Shown: positions 52,401 through 61,096, counted from the stretch's first letter. The stretch is 64,000 nucleotides of DNA from Winogradskyella sp046545555 (GCF_046545555.1 NZ_JBHZTH010000001.1:558001-622000), one strand, 5' to 3'. Program-made: numbers and translations. The notes: a model not told the origin generated them from the sequence alone.

Positions 52401-53486
52401 GGTGTATACCGTAACAAAAACTTGGTCATTTTTACTATACGCAACAACAATATCATTGTAAAATGTATTTCTATCTATATTATGACTTTCACCATCAGAA
52501 ATTAATATAGGAGGGTTAAAAATACCACCTTGATCAAAACTAACGCTAATTACTAATTCGCTAAGATCATTCTTATAACCGTCAATGATCGTTCCTTGGG
52601 TATCTGCAAAGAGTGTTCTGGCATGACTTGTAATATTACTTTCACCAAAGGTGATTGCTTCTGTGCTACCATCAGAAACATCTATTTTATAGCCTAATGA
52701 GCCCGAACCAGCGACGAAAATAAAGGTGCCGCAAGGGCCATCACTTAATGTATAACTCGAAAAAAAAACCTGAGGTGAATTTGGTATTATTATTTGATTA
52801 AAACTTTGACCATTGTCAACACTATTATATAACTCTAATGTAGGATTGTCTCTTGGAGCATATATAACTCCATTTTGATCTACAAAGATATCAGAGTATG
52901 CAAAATTAGGTAGGTTTATATTTGTGAATGGACCATCACCATTATTAGAGTTTGAATACACATTCTCTCCTGATCTATCTGTAATATAAAGATTATTATC
53001 AAATGTTGAGAGATGAACAGTTTCATTATCTTCAAAAGTAACTTGAGAAATCGTAATTGGTCCTACAACTATTTCTGAGGAATAAGTTAAACCTGCATTT
53101 ATACTTTTACTTAATTTAATTTCTTCATTTTCTACCCAAGCGACAAAGATTATGCCTTGATTATTTATGATAATTTCTGGTTCAATATTTCCGGTTACTG
53201 CGGAGACTTGTATGCTCGGTAAAAATGTCGCACCTCTATCCTCACTTTTTGCAACTCTAATACCATTGCTCCCTGTAAAAACAACAAAAATATTACCTGC
53301 ATTATCAATTGCAATATTTCTACTGGTATTTGCTTTGCCAATATTATTAGATACACCTACGTCGCTAACAGGTGTTTCATTAAAAAGTAGTGTTTGAGAA
53401 TTTAATTGATAAGAACTTATTAAAATACCAATTATTATAATAGGATACTTTATCAATTTTAGGTACTTACAAATTTTAAAATTCAT
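49488..53486 (-). CDS. Giant secreted protein with T9SS type B sorting domain
   Basis: The 1332-residue protein has a signal/anchor segment (about 10-30, LIKYPIIIIGILISSYQL). Residues about 40-370 resemble a BNR-type propeller (VAKSEDRGATFLPS, LSKSINAGLTYSSE). Then six related modules of about 100 residues follow, each starting with a Cys and a D/N-rich loop (for example LDQCDVDQDGITLFNLTE and IEECEVDNDGYDNFDLTR). The C-terminal 95 residues are a T9SS type B sorting domain (YPRYFTPNSDGYRDTW, YVFDRYGKLLKQL, WDGTYNGNKMPTSDYWF). It is a probable surface adhesin; no enzyme domain is seen. Confidence 0.92.
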   Translation of the reverse strand: MNFKICKYLKLIKYPIIIIGILISSYQLNSQTLLFNETPVSDVGVSNNIGKANTSRNIAIDNAGNIFVVFTGSNGIRVAKSEDRGATFLPSIQVSAVTGNIEPEIIINNQGIIFVAWVENEEIKLSKSINAGLTYSSEIVVGPITISQVTFEDNETVHLSTFDNNLYITDRSGENVYSNSNNGDGPFTNINLPNFAYSDIFVDQNGVIYAPRDNPTLELYNSVDNGQSFNQIIIPNSPQVFFSSYTLSDGPCGTFIFVAGSGSLGYKIDVSDGSTEAITFGESNITSHARTLFADTQGTIIDGYKNDLSELVISVSFDQGGIFNPPILISDGESHNIDRNTFYNDIVVAYSKNDQVFVTVYTDLLKGIEIIEPNPAIDICSGTSFDLPFTLTGSFSPNTTFSAILSDASGSFQNSTNVGELITNMDGSINVTLPSLLTPSSDYRLLIESIVDCTQSQPINISVGNIDIVQPNNLAECQNENGLAEFDLTSQITSILNGQTNIDLTFHTTEDDANNNVGAILDTATFLSNSTTIWVRAQSQESIVCYGITNFDIEALVAPNLIEMISLDQCDVDQDGITLFNLTETNSIITSNSAFDFTYYMTEIEAISGDPSTQITNVTAYQNPTPLNSVVYARIEADTGCFDTVQINLNVGATQIPQNFELIYESCDDVDFGSNIDGISTFNFSNAASQIEGLFPAGQNLETTFYLNENDALQELNAITNLIDYRNVLSPNSQTIWVRVDNLDNNGCEGLGPHVILNVLEVPINNPISNYQLCSDNGNSTFDLTTKDAEVVGTQTQNFIINYYQSLADAENDIPIANPNNYVSSGQTIFVRATYDTNNDGIANLGECYNAIDMQFNLVINSLPVIFEPDPIEICSEQLNTIYDLTINESQILNGDSSLEINYFESENDINNNNPIQNPSTYLNTQLSRDIIVLVTNVNNCVSSQIQRLNTTLYDDYNFNPLPIEECEVDNDGYDNFDLTRVEPDILNLLDASAANDLNISDYIFTYYELESDASLAIEDLSRSISDQTTFINTIFSQQIIYVRVTKISGSNNQCFAVIPVTLIVNSAPPIPIADQYVICLSNTNSVIDNVNTTFIENPPIDTELSSNDYTFQWYTGSEQDVIINPIEHILVGEIAPMFNPTAPGTYTVITTNNETGCTVAASTLVIASYPPESITLELISPTFSGTNTLEVIVVGNGEYNYSLDNGLWQDSPIFNNVAGGEHEVRVRDIYNCNMLIAVKSIIDYPRYFTPNSDGYRDTWNITSIANQPDAKIYVFDRYGKLLKQLNPGSVGWDGTYNGNKMPTSDYWFTVEYIEPLDNIKRVFKAHFTLKR

Positions 53487-53708
53487 TCGTTAGGTGGTTT
53501 CGACATTAAAATCTAATTCTAATATAAATGAAATTTTTTTTATTGAGCAGGAGTAATTTGATGAAGAGCTGATTAGTTCGGTATAATTCATAAACTGATC
53601 TATACATTAGATAATCAATGTGTTTAATTAAAAGGATTTAAATAAATTGAGAAATTAGATAACTGATTAAATATATTATTTTTTAGCTAACTAGCATTGA
53701 ATATTTAC

Positions 53709-55133
53709 CTATTTAACCTCCCAGCCTTTCCTATAATCTCTAGTTACCCATTCGTTAGCTTTTTCATAATTTGTAACACGCATTGCATCTCCATCCCAAA
53801 GTAATTTTCTACGACCAGGATAATCAAAAGGAGCCCAATCTCTTTGAGTTTTACCTTCCTTTAGAACTTTATACTGAAAGGCCTTTATAGCTAAATTACC
53901 CATAAGTACAGATTCAGTTAATGGTCCAGCATAGCTAAAAGGAGATGACGTTTTTATACCTGTCATACAGGCTTCTACCCAATTAAGAGCATGGCCGTTA
54001 CTACCATTTTTTATTCGAGGTAATGTTGCTTCAGGTTTATTAAAATATTTCATGCTACTGCTTGGTAATAGTCTTGGATTTCCAGAATAACAGTCTGTAA
54101 CCAACATGCCTTTTGTACCGTAAAACACGCTTCCACCGCTCCAATCACCGATAAACTCGCCATCCTTTAATTCGTCTGGTAAATCTGGCATAATACCTCC
54201 ATCGTACCAGTTTAAATCCACTTTCCCATGTTTCTTAGTATCAAATTTTAGACGTACTATGGATGATGGTGGACAGGCCTTATTATAATTAGCCTCTACA
54301 AAATCACCAGCCCAAACGGTAGTGCAACTTGCCTCAGCTTCATATGGTGAACCCAGCCCTAAAGTTTTAAAAGGAGTTTCCATAATATGGCAACCCATAT
54401 CACCTAAACCGCCTGTGCCAAAATCCCACCAGCCTCGCCATTTAAATGGCAAATAGGCAGAATGATAAGGGCGATCTTGAGCTGGTCCTAACCATAGGTC
54501 CCAATCGAGACTTGGTGGTACAGGTTCACCTTCGTTAATATTTCTTAGTCCTTGTGGCCAAACAGGTCTGTTTGTCCAGCAGTCTACCTTTTCAATAGTT
54601 CCTAAAACACCAGAGTCAATCCATTCTTGCGTTACTCTAATACCTTCACTTGAGCTTCCTTGGTTACCCATTTGTGTAACTATGCCTTTTTCTGCCGCAA
54701 CCTTTGCCATAAGACGTGCTTCATGAATGTTATGTGTTAATGGTTTTTCGACATAAGCATGTTTTTTTGCTCGCATAAATGGTAATGCAATTGTCGCATG
54801 TGTATGATCTGGTGTCCCAACCATTACAGCGTCTATTTCATTAATATGGGCATCGTATAGTTTTCTGAAATCTTTATAACGTTTAGCTTTAGGGTGTGCT
54901 TCGTAACTTCCTTTTGCCATATTATCATCAACGTCGCATAAGGCAACAAATTTCACTTTGTTAGTAGCAGTTAAATCTCTAACAACACCACCGCCTCGGC
55001 CACCAACTCCAACAGCACCTATATACAAAGTATCACTTGGAGGAACATGGGTTTTACCTAAAACAAAACTTGGAACAATAGAGAATACAGCAGTAGCACC
55101 TGCGGTCTTTTTGATAAAATTTCGTCGTTTCAT
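53709..55133 (-). CDS. Tat-exported Gfo/Idh/MocA-family oxidoreductase
   Basis: The 474-residue protein has a twin-arginine signal (MKRRNFIKKTAGATAVFSIV), a Rossmann domain (about 35-160) with IGAVGVGGRGGGVVRDL and the conserved EKP motif in KKHAYVEKPLTHN, and an alpha/beta C-terminal domain containing WWDFGTGGLGDMGCHIMET. Members use NAD(P) in sugar oxidation or glycoside cleavage; Tat export implies the cofactor is loaded before export. The substrate is unknown and there is no adjacent transport or PUL gene. Confidence 0.93.
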   Translation of the reverse strand: MKRRNFIKKTAGATAVFSIVPSFVLGKTHVPPSDTLYIGAVGVGGRGGGVVRDLTATNKVKFVALCDVDDNMAKGSYEAHPKAKRYKDFRKLYDAHINEIDAVMVGTPDHTHATIALPFMRAKKHAYVEKPLTHNIHEARLMAKVAAEKGIVTQMGNQGSSSEGIRVTQEWIDSGVLGTIEKVDCWTNRPVWPQGLRNINEGEPVPPSLDWDLWLGPAQDRPYHSAYLPFKWRGWWDFGTGGLGDMGCHIMETPFKTLGLGSPYEAEASCTTVWAGDFVEANYNKACPPSSIVRLKFDTKKHGKVDLNWYDGGIMPDLPDELKDGEFIGDWSGGSVFYGTKGMLVTDCYSGNPRLLPSSSMKYFNKPEATLPRIKNGSNGHALNWVEACMTGIKTSSPFSYAGPLTESVLMGNLAIKAFQYKVLKEGKTQRDWAPFDYPGRRKLLWDGDAMRVTNYEKANEWVTRDYRKGWEVK

Positions 55134-55311
55134 AAAAACAAATTGGATTAGTTAGTTGTTATGAAGGTATAAAAAAAATGTGATTTATTTCACCAATATT
55201 GTTCTACAAGTAAATTCTCCAATTAAGAATTTATTTGATTCTTGGTTTAATGAAAAAATATAAGAACACTAATCCCGGAGCTTTTAAATAATGTTGTCCA
55301 AAACTATTTGA

Positions 55312-55339
55312 ATAAAAAAGTGGGCTTAAAAAGCCCACT
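55312..55339 (-). terminator. Rho-independent terminator of the small secreted protein gene
   Basis: AGTGGGCTT (55319-55327) and AAGCCCACT (55331-55339) form a 9-bp stem with a 3-nt loop; on the minus strand the hairpin is followed by six T. Confidence 0.8.
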
Positions 55340-55376
55340 CTTCTACTAAATAAATAACTAATATATAAACAACAAT

Positions 55377-55943
55377 TTATATTCTAAATGTCTCAACAAA
55401 TACTCTATCATTAGACCTTATAACGGTCGTATATTCTCCTTTGAAGGAATTGTCGAGTTGGTAAATACGATTTAAGATTTTTTCTCCCTTAACAGTTTCA
55501 GAAAAAATAACTTCATCGTTATAATAAAGCTTTATATCCATACCCTTATTATCTAAGGCTAGTTTAGAGATTATTATTTTAGAGTTTTCTATTCTAAATA
55601 CAGGTTTATAAATCTTCTCTTCTATATTCGAATTAAATGTAACTACATTATTTTTCACATTAATCGAGTTAATTTCAATAACAAAATCTTTATTAACTTC
55701 TACAGTGTAATTACCATCTCTTAATTGCGAAAAGTCAAATAGATTTGTAAGATTACCGTCATAATTTACTAAACCGATATATATAATTTCACCAGTTCCG
55801 TCAGTTACAGTAATCTTGTTTCCTTTTTCAACGTTGTGAGTTAAAGTATTAATTTCTAAGGTCTCGCTTGCGTAACTAGTGTATGTTCCTAACATCACCG
55901 CTACTACTAAAATTCTTTTAAATAAATCTTTCATTTGTTTCAT
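55377..55943 (-). CDS. Small secreted beta-rich protein, unknown family
   Basis: The 188-residue protein has a signal peptide (LFKRILVVAVMLGTYTSYAS) and then a repeated beta-strand pattern in two parts (about 25-105 and 110-188) that looks like two Ig-like or secretion-associated sandwich domains. No known motif is recognised. An in-frame ATG three codons in (MKDLFKRIL) is an alternative start. A terminator follows at 55312. Periplasmic or surface location is likely. Confidence 0.75.
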   Translation of the reverse strand: MKQMKDLFKRILVVAVMLGTYTSYASETLEINTLTHNVEKGNKITVTDGTGEIIYIGLVNYDGNLTNLFDFSQLRDGNYTVEVNKDFVIEINSINVKNNVVTFNSNIEEKIYKPVFRIENSKIIISKLALDNKGMDIKLYYNDEVIFSETVKGEKILNRIYQLDNSFKGEYTTVIRSNDRVFVETFRI

Positions 55944-56182
55944 CTTTTATATGTGAAACTGATTTTTTTGATTTTGCCGTTTCCATAATCTACTAGCTTT
56001 TTTACTTCATCAATTTCACATGATTTAACACTACAAATTTATAATGCATTAGGTTTTTATAAAACAAGTATCTTAATGAATATCTATGCGAAATTACCCC
56101 TTAAAGTTATGTTAAATACTAATAGGGTTAATTTAGAATATATTTAAGGTAATTATAAACAGTTTATAAAATCTATTTAACT

Positions 56183-56190
56183 TAAATTTG
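56183..56190 (+). promoter_or_regulatory. Candidate -7 box of the AraC regulator gene
   Basis: TAAATTTG matches TAnnTTTG, 7 nt before the ATG, giving an almost leaderless transcript; no matching TTG box is found, so the support is weak. Confidence 0.25.
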
Positions 56191-56197
56191 TTATAGA

Positions 56198-57070
56198 ATG
56201 AATAAAAAACAGCCTACATTAGAAAAAATCAGCCCACAGTTTGGTAGTTCATTCTTGGCCAAAAGGAATGATGTTTATACAGGTACAGGTATGCCTTACT
56301 GGCATTTTCATCCAGAAATGGAATTAGTGTATGTAAACAAAGGTAAAGGGAAGCGGCATATTGGTAATCATTTATCTTATTTTAATAATAGTCAATTATT
56401 ACTAATTGGCTCTAATTTACCACACAACGGTTTTACAGATCGTTTTACAGCAGAGGGAACAGAAACTGTTATTCAGTTTAAGCCCGATTTTTTAGGCGAA
56501 GGTTTTTTTGATATTCCTGAAATGGAACCTATAAAATCAATGTTTAATCGTGCAAAAAAAGGGATTTTATTTGGTATAAAGACAAAAGAAAAATTAGGAA
56601 AAAAGATTGAGAAACTACCTGAAAAAGGTGGTTTTAAAAAGATATTGATCTTACTCGAAGTTTTCCATACACTTGCAAAATCTAATGATTACACACTTTT
56701 AAACGCCGATGGCTTTGCTTTTGAGACTGAACCTCAAGATAGTGCTAAGATTGATTTAATTTATAAGCATATCAACCAAAATTTTCAGGAGCATATTAGT
56801 TTGGATGAGATTGCCGGTATTGTGAGTATGACGGTGCCTGCTTTTTGTCGTTACTTTAAAAAGGTAACTGGTAAAACGTTTACTAAATTAGTTAATGAAT
56901 ATCGTGTTGTACACGCAACAAAACTTTTGTCGGAGAGCCAGATGAGTATTACAGATATAAGTTTTGAATGTGGCTTCAATAATTTCTCGCATTTTAATAA
57001 ATTATTTAAAGAGTTTACAGGCAAAAGTGCTTCAAAATATAGAAGTGAATTAAAATTAATGGTCGAATAG
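56198..57070 (+). CDS. AraC-family transcriptional regulator with cupin domain
   Basis: The 290-residue protein has an N-terminal cupin (about 20-120; YWHFHPEMELVYVNKGKGKRH) likely to sense a sugar or small molecule, and a C-terminal AraC DNA-binding domain (about 190-290; ISLDEIAGIVSMTVPAFCRYF and SITDISFECGFNNFSHFNKLFKEFTGKSASKYR). Regulators of this form often control sugar use. No clear target operon is adjacent; a 57-aa ORF follows 14 nt after its stop. Confidence 0.93.
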   Translation: MNKKQPTLEKISPQFGSSFLAKRNDVYTGTGMPYWHFHPEMELVYVNKGKGKRHIGNHLSYFNNSQLLLIGSNLPHNGFTDRFTAEGTETVIQFKPDFLGEGFFDIPEMEPIKSMFNRAKKGILFGIKTKEKLGKKIEKLPEKGGFKKILILLEVFHTLAKSNDYTLLNADGFAFETEPQDSAKIDLIYKHINQNFQEHISLDEIAGIVSMTVPAFCRYFKKVTGKTFTKLVNEYRVVHATKLLSESQMSITDISFECGFNNFSHFNKLFKEFTGKSASKYRSELKLMVE

Positions 57071-57084
57071 TAGTTTTTGAGACA

Positions 57085-57258
57085 ATGGATAAAAAGATTA
57101 ATATAGCAATTGACTATTATACTAAGAAAGGTCAGGATATTTTGAATGTTGTAAACACAAAAACCAATCTAACAGCGGATGAACTCATCCATTATGGCGA
57201 AGAAATGGCAATTTTAGAATATAAACTGACTGCTTTAGAAGTTGCAAAAGAAAATTAA
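57085..57258 (+). CDS. Small 57-aa protein downstream of AraC
   Basis: ATG to TAA encodes 57 residues, mostly helical and without a membrane segment (MDKKINIAIDYYTKKGQDIL ... ALEVAKEN). It starts 14 nt after the AraC stop and ends 1 nt before the convergent HD-domain gene, so it fills an otherwise empty gap. Codon use resembles its neighbours. No family is recognised. It is probably co-transcribed with the regulator. Confidence 0.6.
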   Translation: MDKKINIAIDYYTKKGQDILNVVNTKTNLTADELIHYGEEMAILEYKLTALEVAKEN

Positions 57259-57259
57259 T

Positions 57260-57916
57260 TTATTGTTTACCTTCACATTCTGCATAAAACTGTTTTAAGA
57301 AACTCTCCATATAGTTATGTCTTTCAGTAGCAATTCGCTTTCCAGTTTTAGTATTCATTTGATCTTTTAACAACAATAACTTTTCGTAAAAATGATTAAT
57401 TGTCGGAGCTTTAGCTGCTTTATATTCAGCTTTAGTCATTTTTAGATTTGGTTTAATTTCAGGATTATATAAAGGCCTATTTTTATAACCACCATAATTA
57501 AAACATCTTGCAATTCCTATAGCTCCAATAGCATCTAAACGGTCAGCATCTTGCACAACTTTCATTTCTTTTGAGCTAAAAGAGGGGTTTAAATCAAATG
57601 AATTTTTAAAAGACATATTCTCAATAATCTGAGTCACATGTTCTATAATTTCGCTATCTACATTTTGTTTTAATAGAAATTCACTCGCTATTCTAGGACC
57701 AATAGTTTCATCTCCATTATAAAATTTTGAATCAGCTATATCGTGAAGTAGTGCTGCTAAAGCAACAATAGTTAGATTTACATTTTCATGTTTTGCAATT
57801 AATAGCGTATTCTTGTACACACGCTCTGTATGAAACCAATCGTGACCACCTTCAGCATCTAAAAGTTTAGATTTTACAAAAACTATCGTAGCTTCGATTA
57901 ATGCAGGTGTGTCCAT
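57260..57916 (-). CDS. HD-domain phosphohydrolase
   Basis: The 218-residue protein has the HD-superfamily metal ligands HDWFHTERVYKN (His, near residue 20), ALLHDIADSKF (the HD pair near 54-55) and the distal Asp in VVQDADRLDAIGAIG. It resembles the YedJ/YpgQ group of nucleotide phosphohydrolases. The natural substrate is unknown; family enzymes act on nucleotides. It is 6 nt downstream of the desaturase gene and probably co-transcribed with it. Confidence 0.9.
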   Translation of the reverse strand: MDTPALIEATIVFVKSKLLDAEGGHDWFHTERVYKNTLLIAKHENVNLTIVALAALLHDIADSKFYNGDETIGPRIASEFLLKQNVDSEIIEHVTQIIENMSFKNSFDLNPSFSSKEMKVVQDADRLDAIGAIGIARCFNYGGYKNRPLYNPEIKPNLKMTKAEYKAAKAPTINHFYEKLLLLKDQMNTKTGKRIATERHNYMESFLKQFYAECEGKQ

Positions 57917-57922
57917 GTTTTA

Positions 57923-58903
57923 TTAAGCAGGGTCAACCCATTTAAATTGAAAGGAATTCTCAGGTACTTTCATACGATCAGCTAAACGCAACATACGAGA
58001 GGGTAATTTCATTAAATAATCTCGTGCCTTTTCTGCATCATCATTAAGATCTTTAATATTTGCAATATCCCAACGTACAATTAATTTTTGTAAAATATCT
58101 ACGTAATCTGCTGAGGTATACACACCGATACGCTGCGCAGTATTAGAAAACTCTTCGAAAGCGGTACTTATTTTATCTCCAGATTCTCTTAAAAAATGTG
58201 CAGGCATGGCTATTTTTTGTTTCATCATATAATGAAATGCCATCATCATTTGACTGGGATCTACAGCAAAAATACGCTCAACAAACTCCGCATAAGCATG
58301 GTGATGTCGCATCTCATCACCAGAAATAATTTTGCACATTTTTGCTAACTGTTTATTGCCTTTTGCTTTTGCTAATTTTGCTACTCGATTATGCGATATA
58401 TATGTTGCTAGTTCTTGAAAACTCGTATAAATGAAGTTTTTATAAGGATCTCTGTCAGTACCAATATCGAAACCATCTGCTATAAGATGCTGGGTTGTCT
58501 TTTCGATTTCGCGCATATTCACGCGGCCAGATAAGTATAGATATTTATTTAAAACATCTCCATGTCTGTTTTCTTCTGCTGTCCAATGTCTTACCCATTT
58601 AGACCAACCGTTGCGTTCTATTTGGCCTACACCTTCCACATCCATTAACCAAGACTCGTATGTTGGTAAGGCTTCTTCAGTAATCATATCACCGACTAAA
58701 ACTACCCAAAAATCATAAGGTAATTCTTTAGATAATGCTCTAATTTCTTTAACCTCTTCGTAGAAGTTTTCACTTTCAGAATTAGGAAGAAAATCTGTAG
58801 GTTGCCAGATTTTTTCAACAGGAATTAAATATTTTTCTATTAATGATTCTACATCTTTTTCGAGATGTTGCATGACTTCTAATCTTATATTTTTTAAGGA
58901 CAT
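57923..58903 (-). CDS. Acyl-ACP delta-9 desaturase (soluble diiron)
   Basis: The 326-residue protein belongs to the stearoyl-ACP desaturase family, a ferritin-like four-helix diiron enzyme that introduces a cis double bond into acyl-ACP. Ligand motifs are EENRHGDVLNKYLYL and DEMRHHHAYAEFVERIF, with further ligand region near DFWVVLVGDMITEEALPTYE. It makes monounsaturated fatty acids for the membrane. It lies 18 nt after the PlsC gene, a lipid-related context. Confidence 0.93.
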   Translation of the reverse strand: MSLKNIRLEVMQHLEKDVESLIEKYLIPVEKIWQPTDFLPNSESENFYEEVKEIRALSKELPYDFWVVLVGDMITEEALPTYESWLMDVEGVGQIERNGWSKWVRHWTAEENRHGDVLNKYLYLSGRVNMREIEKTTQHLIADGFDIGTDRDPYKNFIYTSFQELATYISHNRVAKLAKAKGNKQLAKMCKIISGDEMRHHHAYAEFVERIFAVDPSQMMMAFHYMMKQKIAMPAHFLRESGDKISTAFEEFSNTAQRIGVYTSADYVDILQKLIVRWDIANIKDLNDDAEKARDYLMKLPSRMLRLADRMKVPENSFQFKWVDPA

Positions 58904-58921
58904 CTAGATGGTATTTGATGT

Positions 58922-59659
58922 TTAATTTTTAATAGCGTCTACAATAGTTTTTTCAACTTGAGCAATGAGTGCCTCTGTAGTTGTAAAGTTAGCTATTTCT
59001 AAGGGCTTGTGAACTGTAAATTTAATATGATTTCCAATGCCCATTGGAAATTTACCATAACGTAACATTTTCCAAGAGTTATTTACTGTAATTGGAACTA
59101 TTAATGCAGAAGGTGCTTTTTTTATTAATATTTCGACACCTTTAGTTTTAAACGGTTTAGCGGAACCATCTTTGCTTCTTGTGCCTTCAGGAAAAATAAC
59201 TGCTGCATATTTGTTAGACTCTATATACTCACCAAACTTTAACATTGCAGGTAGCGCTTGTCGTGGATTTTTACGATCTATTAAAACAGATCCACCATGA
59301 CGAAGATTGTAAGATACACTAGGAAATCCTTTACCTAATTCTTTTTTAGCTACAAATTTCACATGATGCTTGCGCATGTACCACATTATTGGTGAAATGT
59401 CATACATACTCTGGTGGTTAGATACAATTATTAGAGGTCTATCTGTAGAAATAGTATGTGTATTATTAAATGTAAAACGAGTACCTAAAACATTTAAACA
59501 ACGTATTAAAAAGAATTGCAACCAGTCTACACTTATTTTATGCGCTTTATAACCAAACACATTTAGGCAAACCCATTGTATGGGATGGAAAATATATAAT
59601 GTTAACCCAAAGCAGATAAAATATAATACCGTAAGTGGATAAGCCAATAATTTGCGCAT
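58922..59659 (-). CDS. plsC: 1-acyl-sn-glycerol-3-phosphate acyltransferase
   Basis: The 245-residue protein begins with one membrane segment (about 5-30) and has the catalytic NHQSMYD motif (NHxxxxD, about 80-86), KKELGKGFPSV, FPEGTRSKDG and VPITVNNSW, i.e. blocks I to IV of PlsC. It converts lysophosphatidate to phosphatidate. It is the first gene of a three-gene unit with the desaturase and HD genes. An overlapping frame at 59547-59729 is not used. Confidence 0.94.
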   Translation of the reverse strand: MRKLLAYPLTVLYFICFGLTLYIFHPIQWVCLNVFGYKAHKISVDWLQFFLIRCLNVLGTRFTFNNTHTISTDRPLIIVSNHQSMYDISPIMWYMRKHHVKFVAKKELGKGFPSVSYNLRHGGSVLIDRKNPRQALPAMLKFGEYIESNKYAAVIFPEGTRSKDGSAKPFKTKGVEILIKKAPSALIVPITVNNSWKMLRYGKFPMGIGNHIKFTVHKPLEIANFTTTEALIAQVEKTIVDAIKN

Positions 59660-59671
59660 ACTGTAAAATTA

Positions 59672-59699
59672 AAAAACCACGATAAAAAATCGTGGTTTT
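59672..59699 (-). terminator. Terminator of the bacilliredoxin gene
   Basis: AAAACCACGAT and ATCGTGGTTTT form an 11-bp stem around a 5-A loop between the bacilliredoxin stop and the plsC start, so the two minus-strand genes are separate units. Confidence 0.8.
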
Positions 59700-59722
59700 A
59701 AATTCTATAATTTTAAACTTTT

Positions 59723-60133
59723 TTAACAATGCGCGTTGTAAGCATCCATTAAGTTTTCTGAAATTAGTTCTGCTGGACGACCTTCAATGTGGTGACGCTC
59801 TAACATATGCACTAATTCACCATCTTTAAATAATGCCATACACGGAGAGCTAGGTGGAAAAGGCACCATATGGGCTCTTGCAGCGTCAACAGCTTCTTTG
59901 TCAACACCTGCAAAAACGGTTACGATGTGATTTGGTTTTTTTGCGTTTTGTAAACTCATACGAGCTCCTGGTCTTGCATTTGCTGCTGCACAACCACAAA
60001 CAGAATTAACAACCACTAAAGTTGTTCCTTCTTTTGCAAGTGCACTATTTACATCTTCTGTAGTATATAATTCTTGAAAACCAACTTTGGTTAAATCTTC
60101 ACGCATTGGTTTTACTAATTCTGCTGGATACAT
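59723..60133 (-). CDS. BrxA/BrxB-family bacilliredoxin
   Basis: The 136-residue protein has the CGC motif (Cys46-Gly-Cys48 in VNSVCGCAAANARPG) and matches the YphP/YqiW family. In Bacillus these remove bacillithiol from proteins under oxidative stress; bacillithiol or a similar thiol in this organism is inferred. The MYPAELVKPMREDL start and VPFPPSSPCMALFKDGEL region are family-typical. It has its own candidate -7 box and terminator. Confidence 0.93.
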   Translation of the reverse strand: MYPAELVKPMREDLTKVGFQELYTTEDVNSALAKEGTTLVVVNSVCGCAAANARPGARMSLQNAKKPNHIVTVFAGVDKEAVDAARAHMVPFPPSSPCMALFKDGELVHMLERHHIEGRPAELISENLMDAYNAHC

Positions 60134-60161
60134 ATTTTTTCTTTTTTATTCAATTGAATAA

Positions 60162-60169
60162 CAAAGATA
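60162..60169 (-). promoter_or_regulatory. Candidate -7 box of the bacilliredoxin gene
   Basis: TATCTTTG on the minus strand matches TAnnTTTG, 28 nt before the ATG. No TTG at the expected spacing is clear. Confidence 0.4.
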
Positions 60170-60272
60170 ATGAAAAAATAGAGGTGTATGTTAGTCTTTA
60201 GTTAACAGTTTGAATGCGACTATTTTTGTTTTCTATGGTAACAAAAACACAATTTTATCTACTAACAAATAG

Positions 60273-60280
60273 TATATTTG
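60273..60280 (+). promoter_or_regulatory. Candidate -7 box of the TerB-DnaJ gene
   Basis: TATATTTG matches TAnnTTTG, 25 nt before the ATG; no clear TTG at 19-nt spacing. Confidence 0.4.
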
Positions 60281-60305
60281 AATAGATTTAAAAGAATTAG
60301 AATAC

Positions 60306-61091
60306 ATGAGTTTTGCAAAATGGGTTGGAGGCGCAATTGGTTGGTCTTTTGGAGGACCAATAGGCGCTATTATAGGATTAGCAATAGGTAGCTTTGTCGA
60401 TAATTTATCTGGTGATGGAACACCTTTATTGGGTGATCGTCAAACCGGAAGACAACGGAGAGACCCATATCGTCAGAGACCAAGACAAACACGCCAACGA
60501 CCGCAAACACAATCTGGTGACTTTGAAGTGAGTTTGCTCATTTTAGCATCTATTATTATAAAGGCAGATGGTAAGCAAGATCAGCGCGAATTAGATTTTG
60601 TACGTCAGCAGTTTACCAATATGTATGGTAAAGAAAGAGCTAACAAAGCCTTTGAATTGTTTAAGCGTATTAGCAAACAAAATATTTCTATGCGTCAAGT
60701 GTGTTTGCAGATAAAACAAATGATGGATCATGCGTCGCGTTTACAATTACTTCACTTCTTATTCGGCATTGCTAAATCAGATGGCCATGTCGCTGAAGTT
60801 GAAATGCGACAGATTTACACCATGTCTGGTTATTTAGGTATTAGCAATAAGGATTACGAAAGCATTAGAGCTATGTTTTACGATAGTACCAATAATGCTT
60901 ATAAAGTATTAGAAGTTGATAAAAAAGTATCTGATGATGAAGTTAAAAAAGCCTATCGTCGAATGGCGAAAAAATACCATCCAGATCGTGTTGGACATTT
61001 AGGTAAAGAACATCAAGAAGGTGCAGAAGCTAAGTTTAGAGAGGTACAAGAAGCTTATGAGCATATTCAGAAAGAGCGTGGTTTTAAGTAA
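60306..61091 (+). CDS. TerB-DnaJ protein (DjlA-like co-chaperone)
   Basis: The 261-residue protein starts with a glycine-rich hydrophobic stretch (GGAIGWSFGGPIGAIIGLAIG, about 6-27), followed by an Arg/Gln-rich linker, a TerB-like helical domain (about 75-190; LLILASIIIKADGKQDQREL) and a C-terminal J domain (about 195-261) with the HPD tripeptide at His225-Asp227. The layout is that of DjlA-type membrane J proteins, which recruit DnaK to membrane sites. The linker QRPRQTRQRPQTQ is low-complexity. Confidence 0.92.
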   Translation: MSFAKWVGGAIGWSFGGPIGAIIGLAIGSFVDNLSGDGTPLLGDRQTGRQRRDPYRQRPRQTRQRPQTQSGDFEVSLLILASIIIKADGKQDQRELDFVRQQFTNMYGKERANKAFELFKRISKQNISMRQVCLQIKQMMDHASRLQLLHFLFGIAKSDGHVAEVEMRQIYTMSGYLGISNKDYESIRAMFYDSTNNAYKVLEVDKKVSDDEVKKAYRRMAKKYHPDRVGHLGKEHQEGAEAKFREVQEAYEHIQKERGFK

Positions 61092-61096
61092 TGTGA

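Noticed and set aside
53487..53708. Possible gene or RNA in the gap between the T9SS type B and Gfo/Idh genes
   Set aside because: No ORF, stem-loop terminator or promoter consensus could be supported; it appears to be plain AT-rich spacer.
59547..59729. 60-aa minus-strand ORF overlapping the plsC start
   Set aside because: It runs through the bacilliredoxin terminator and overlaps plsC in another frame.
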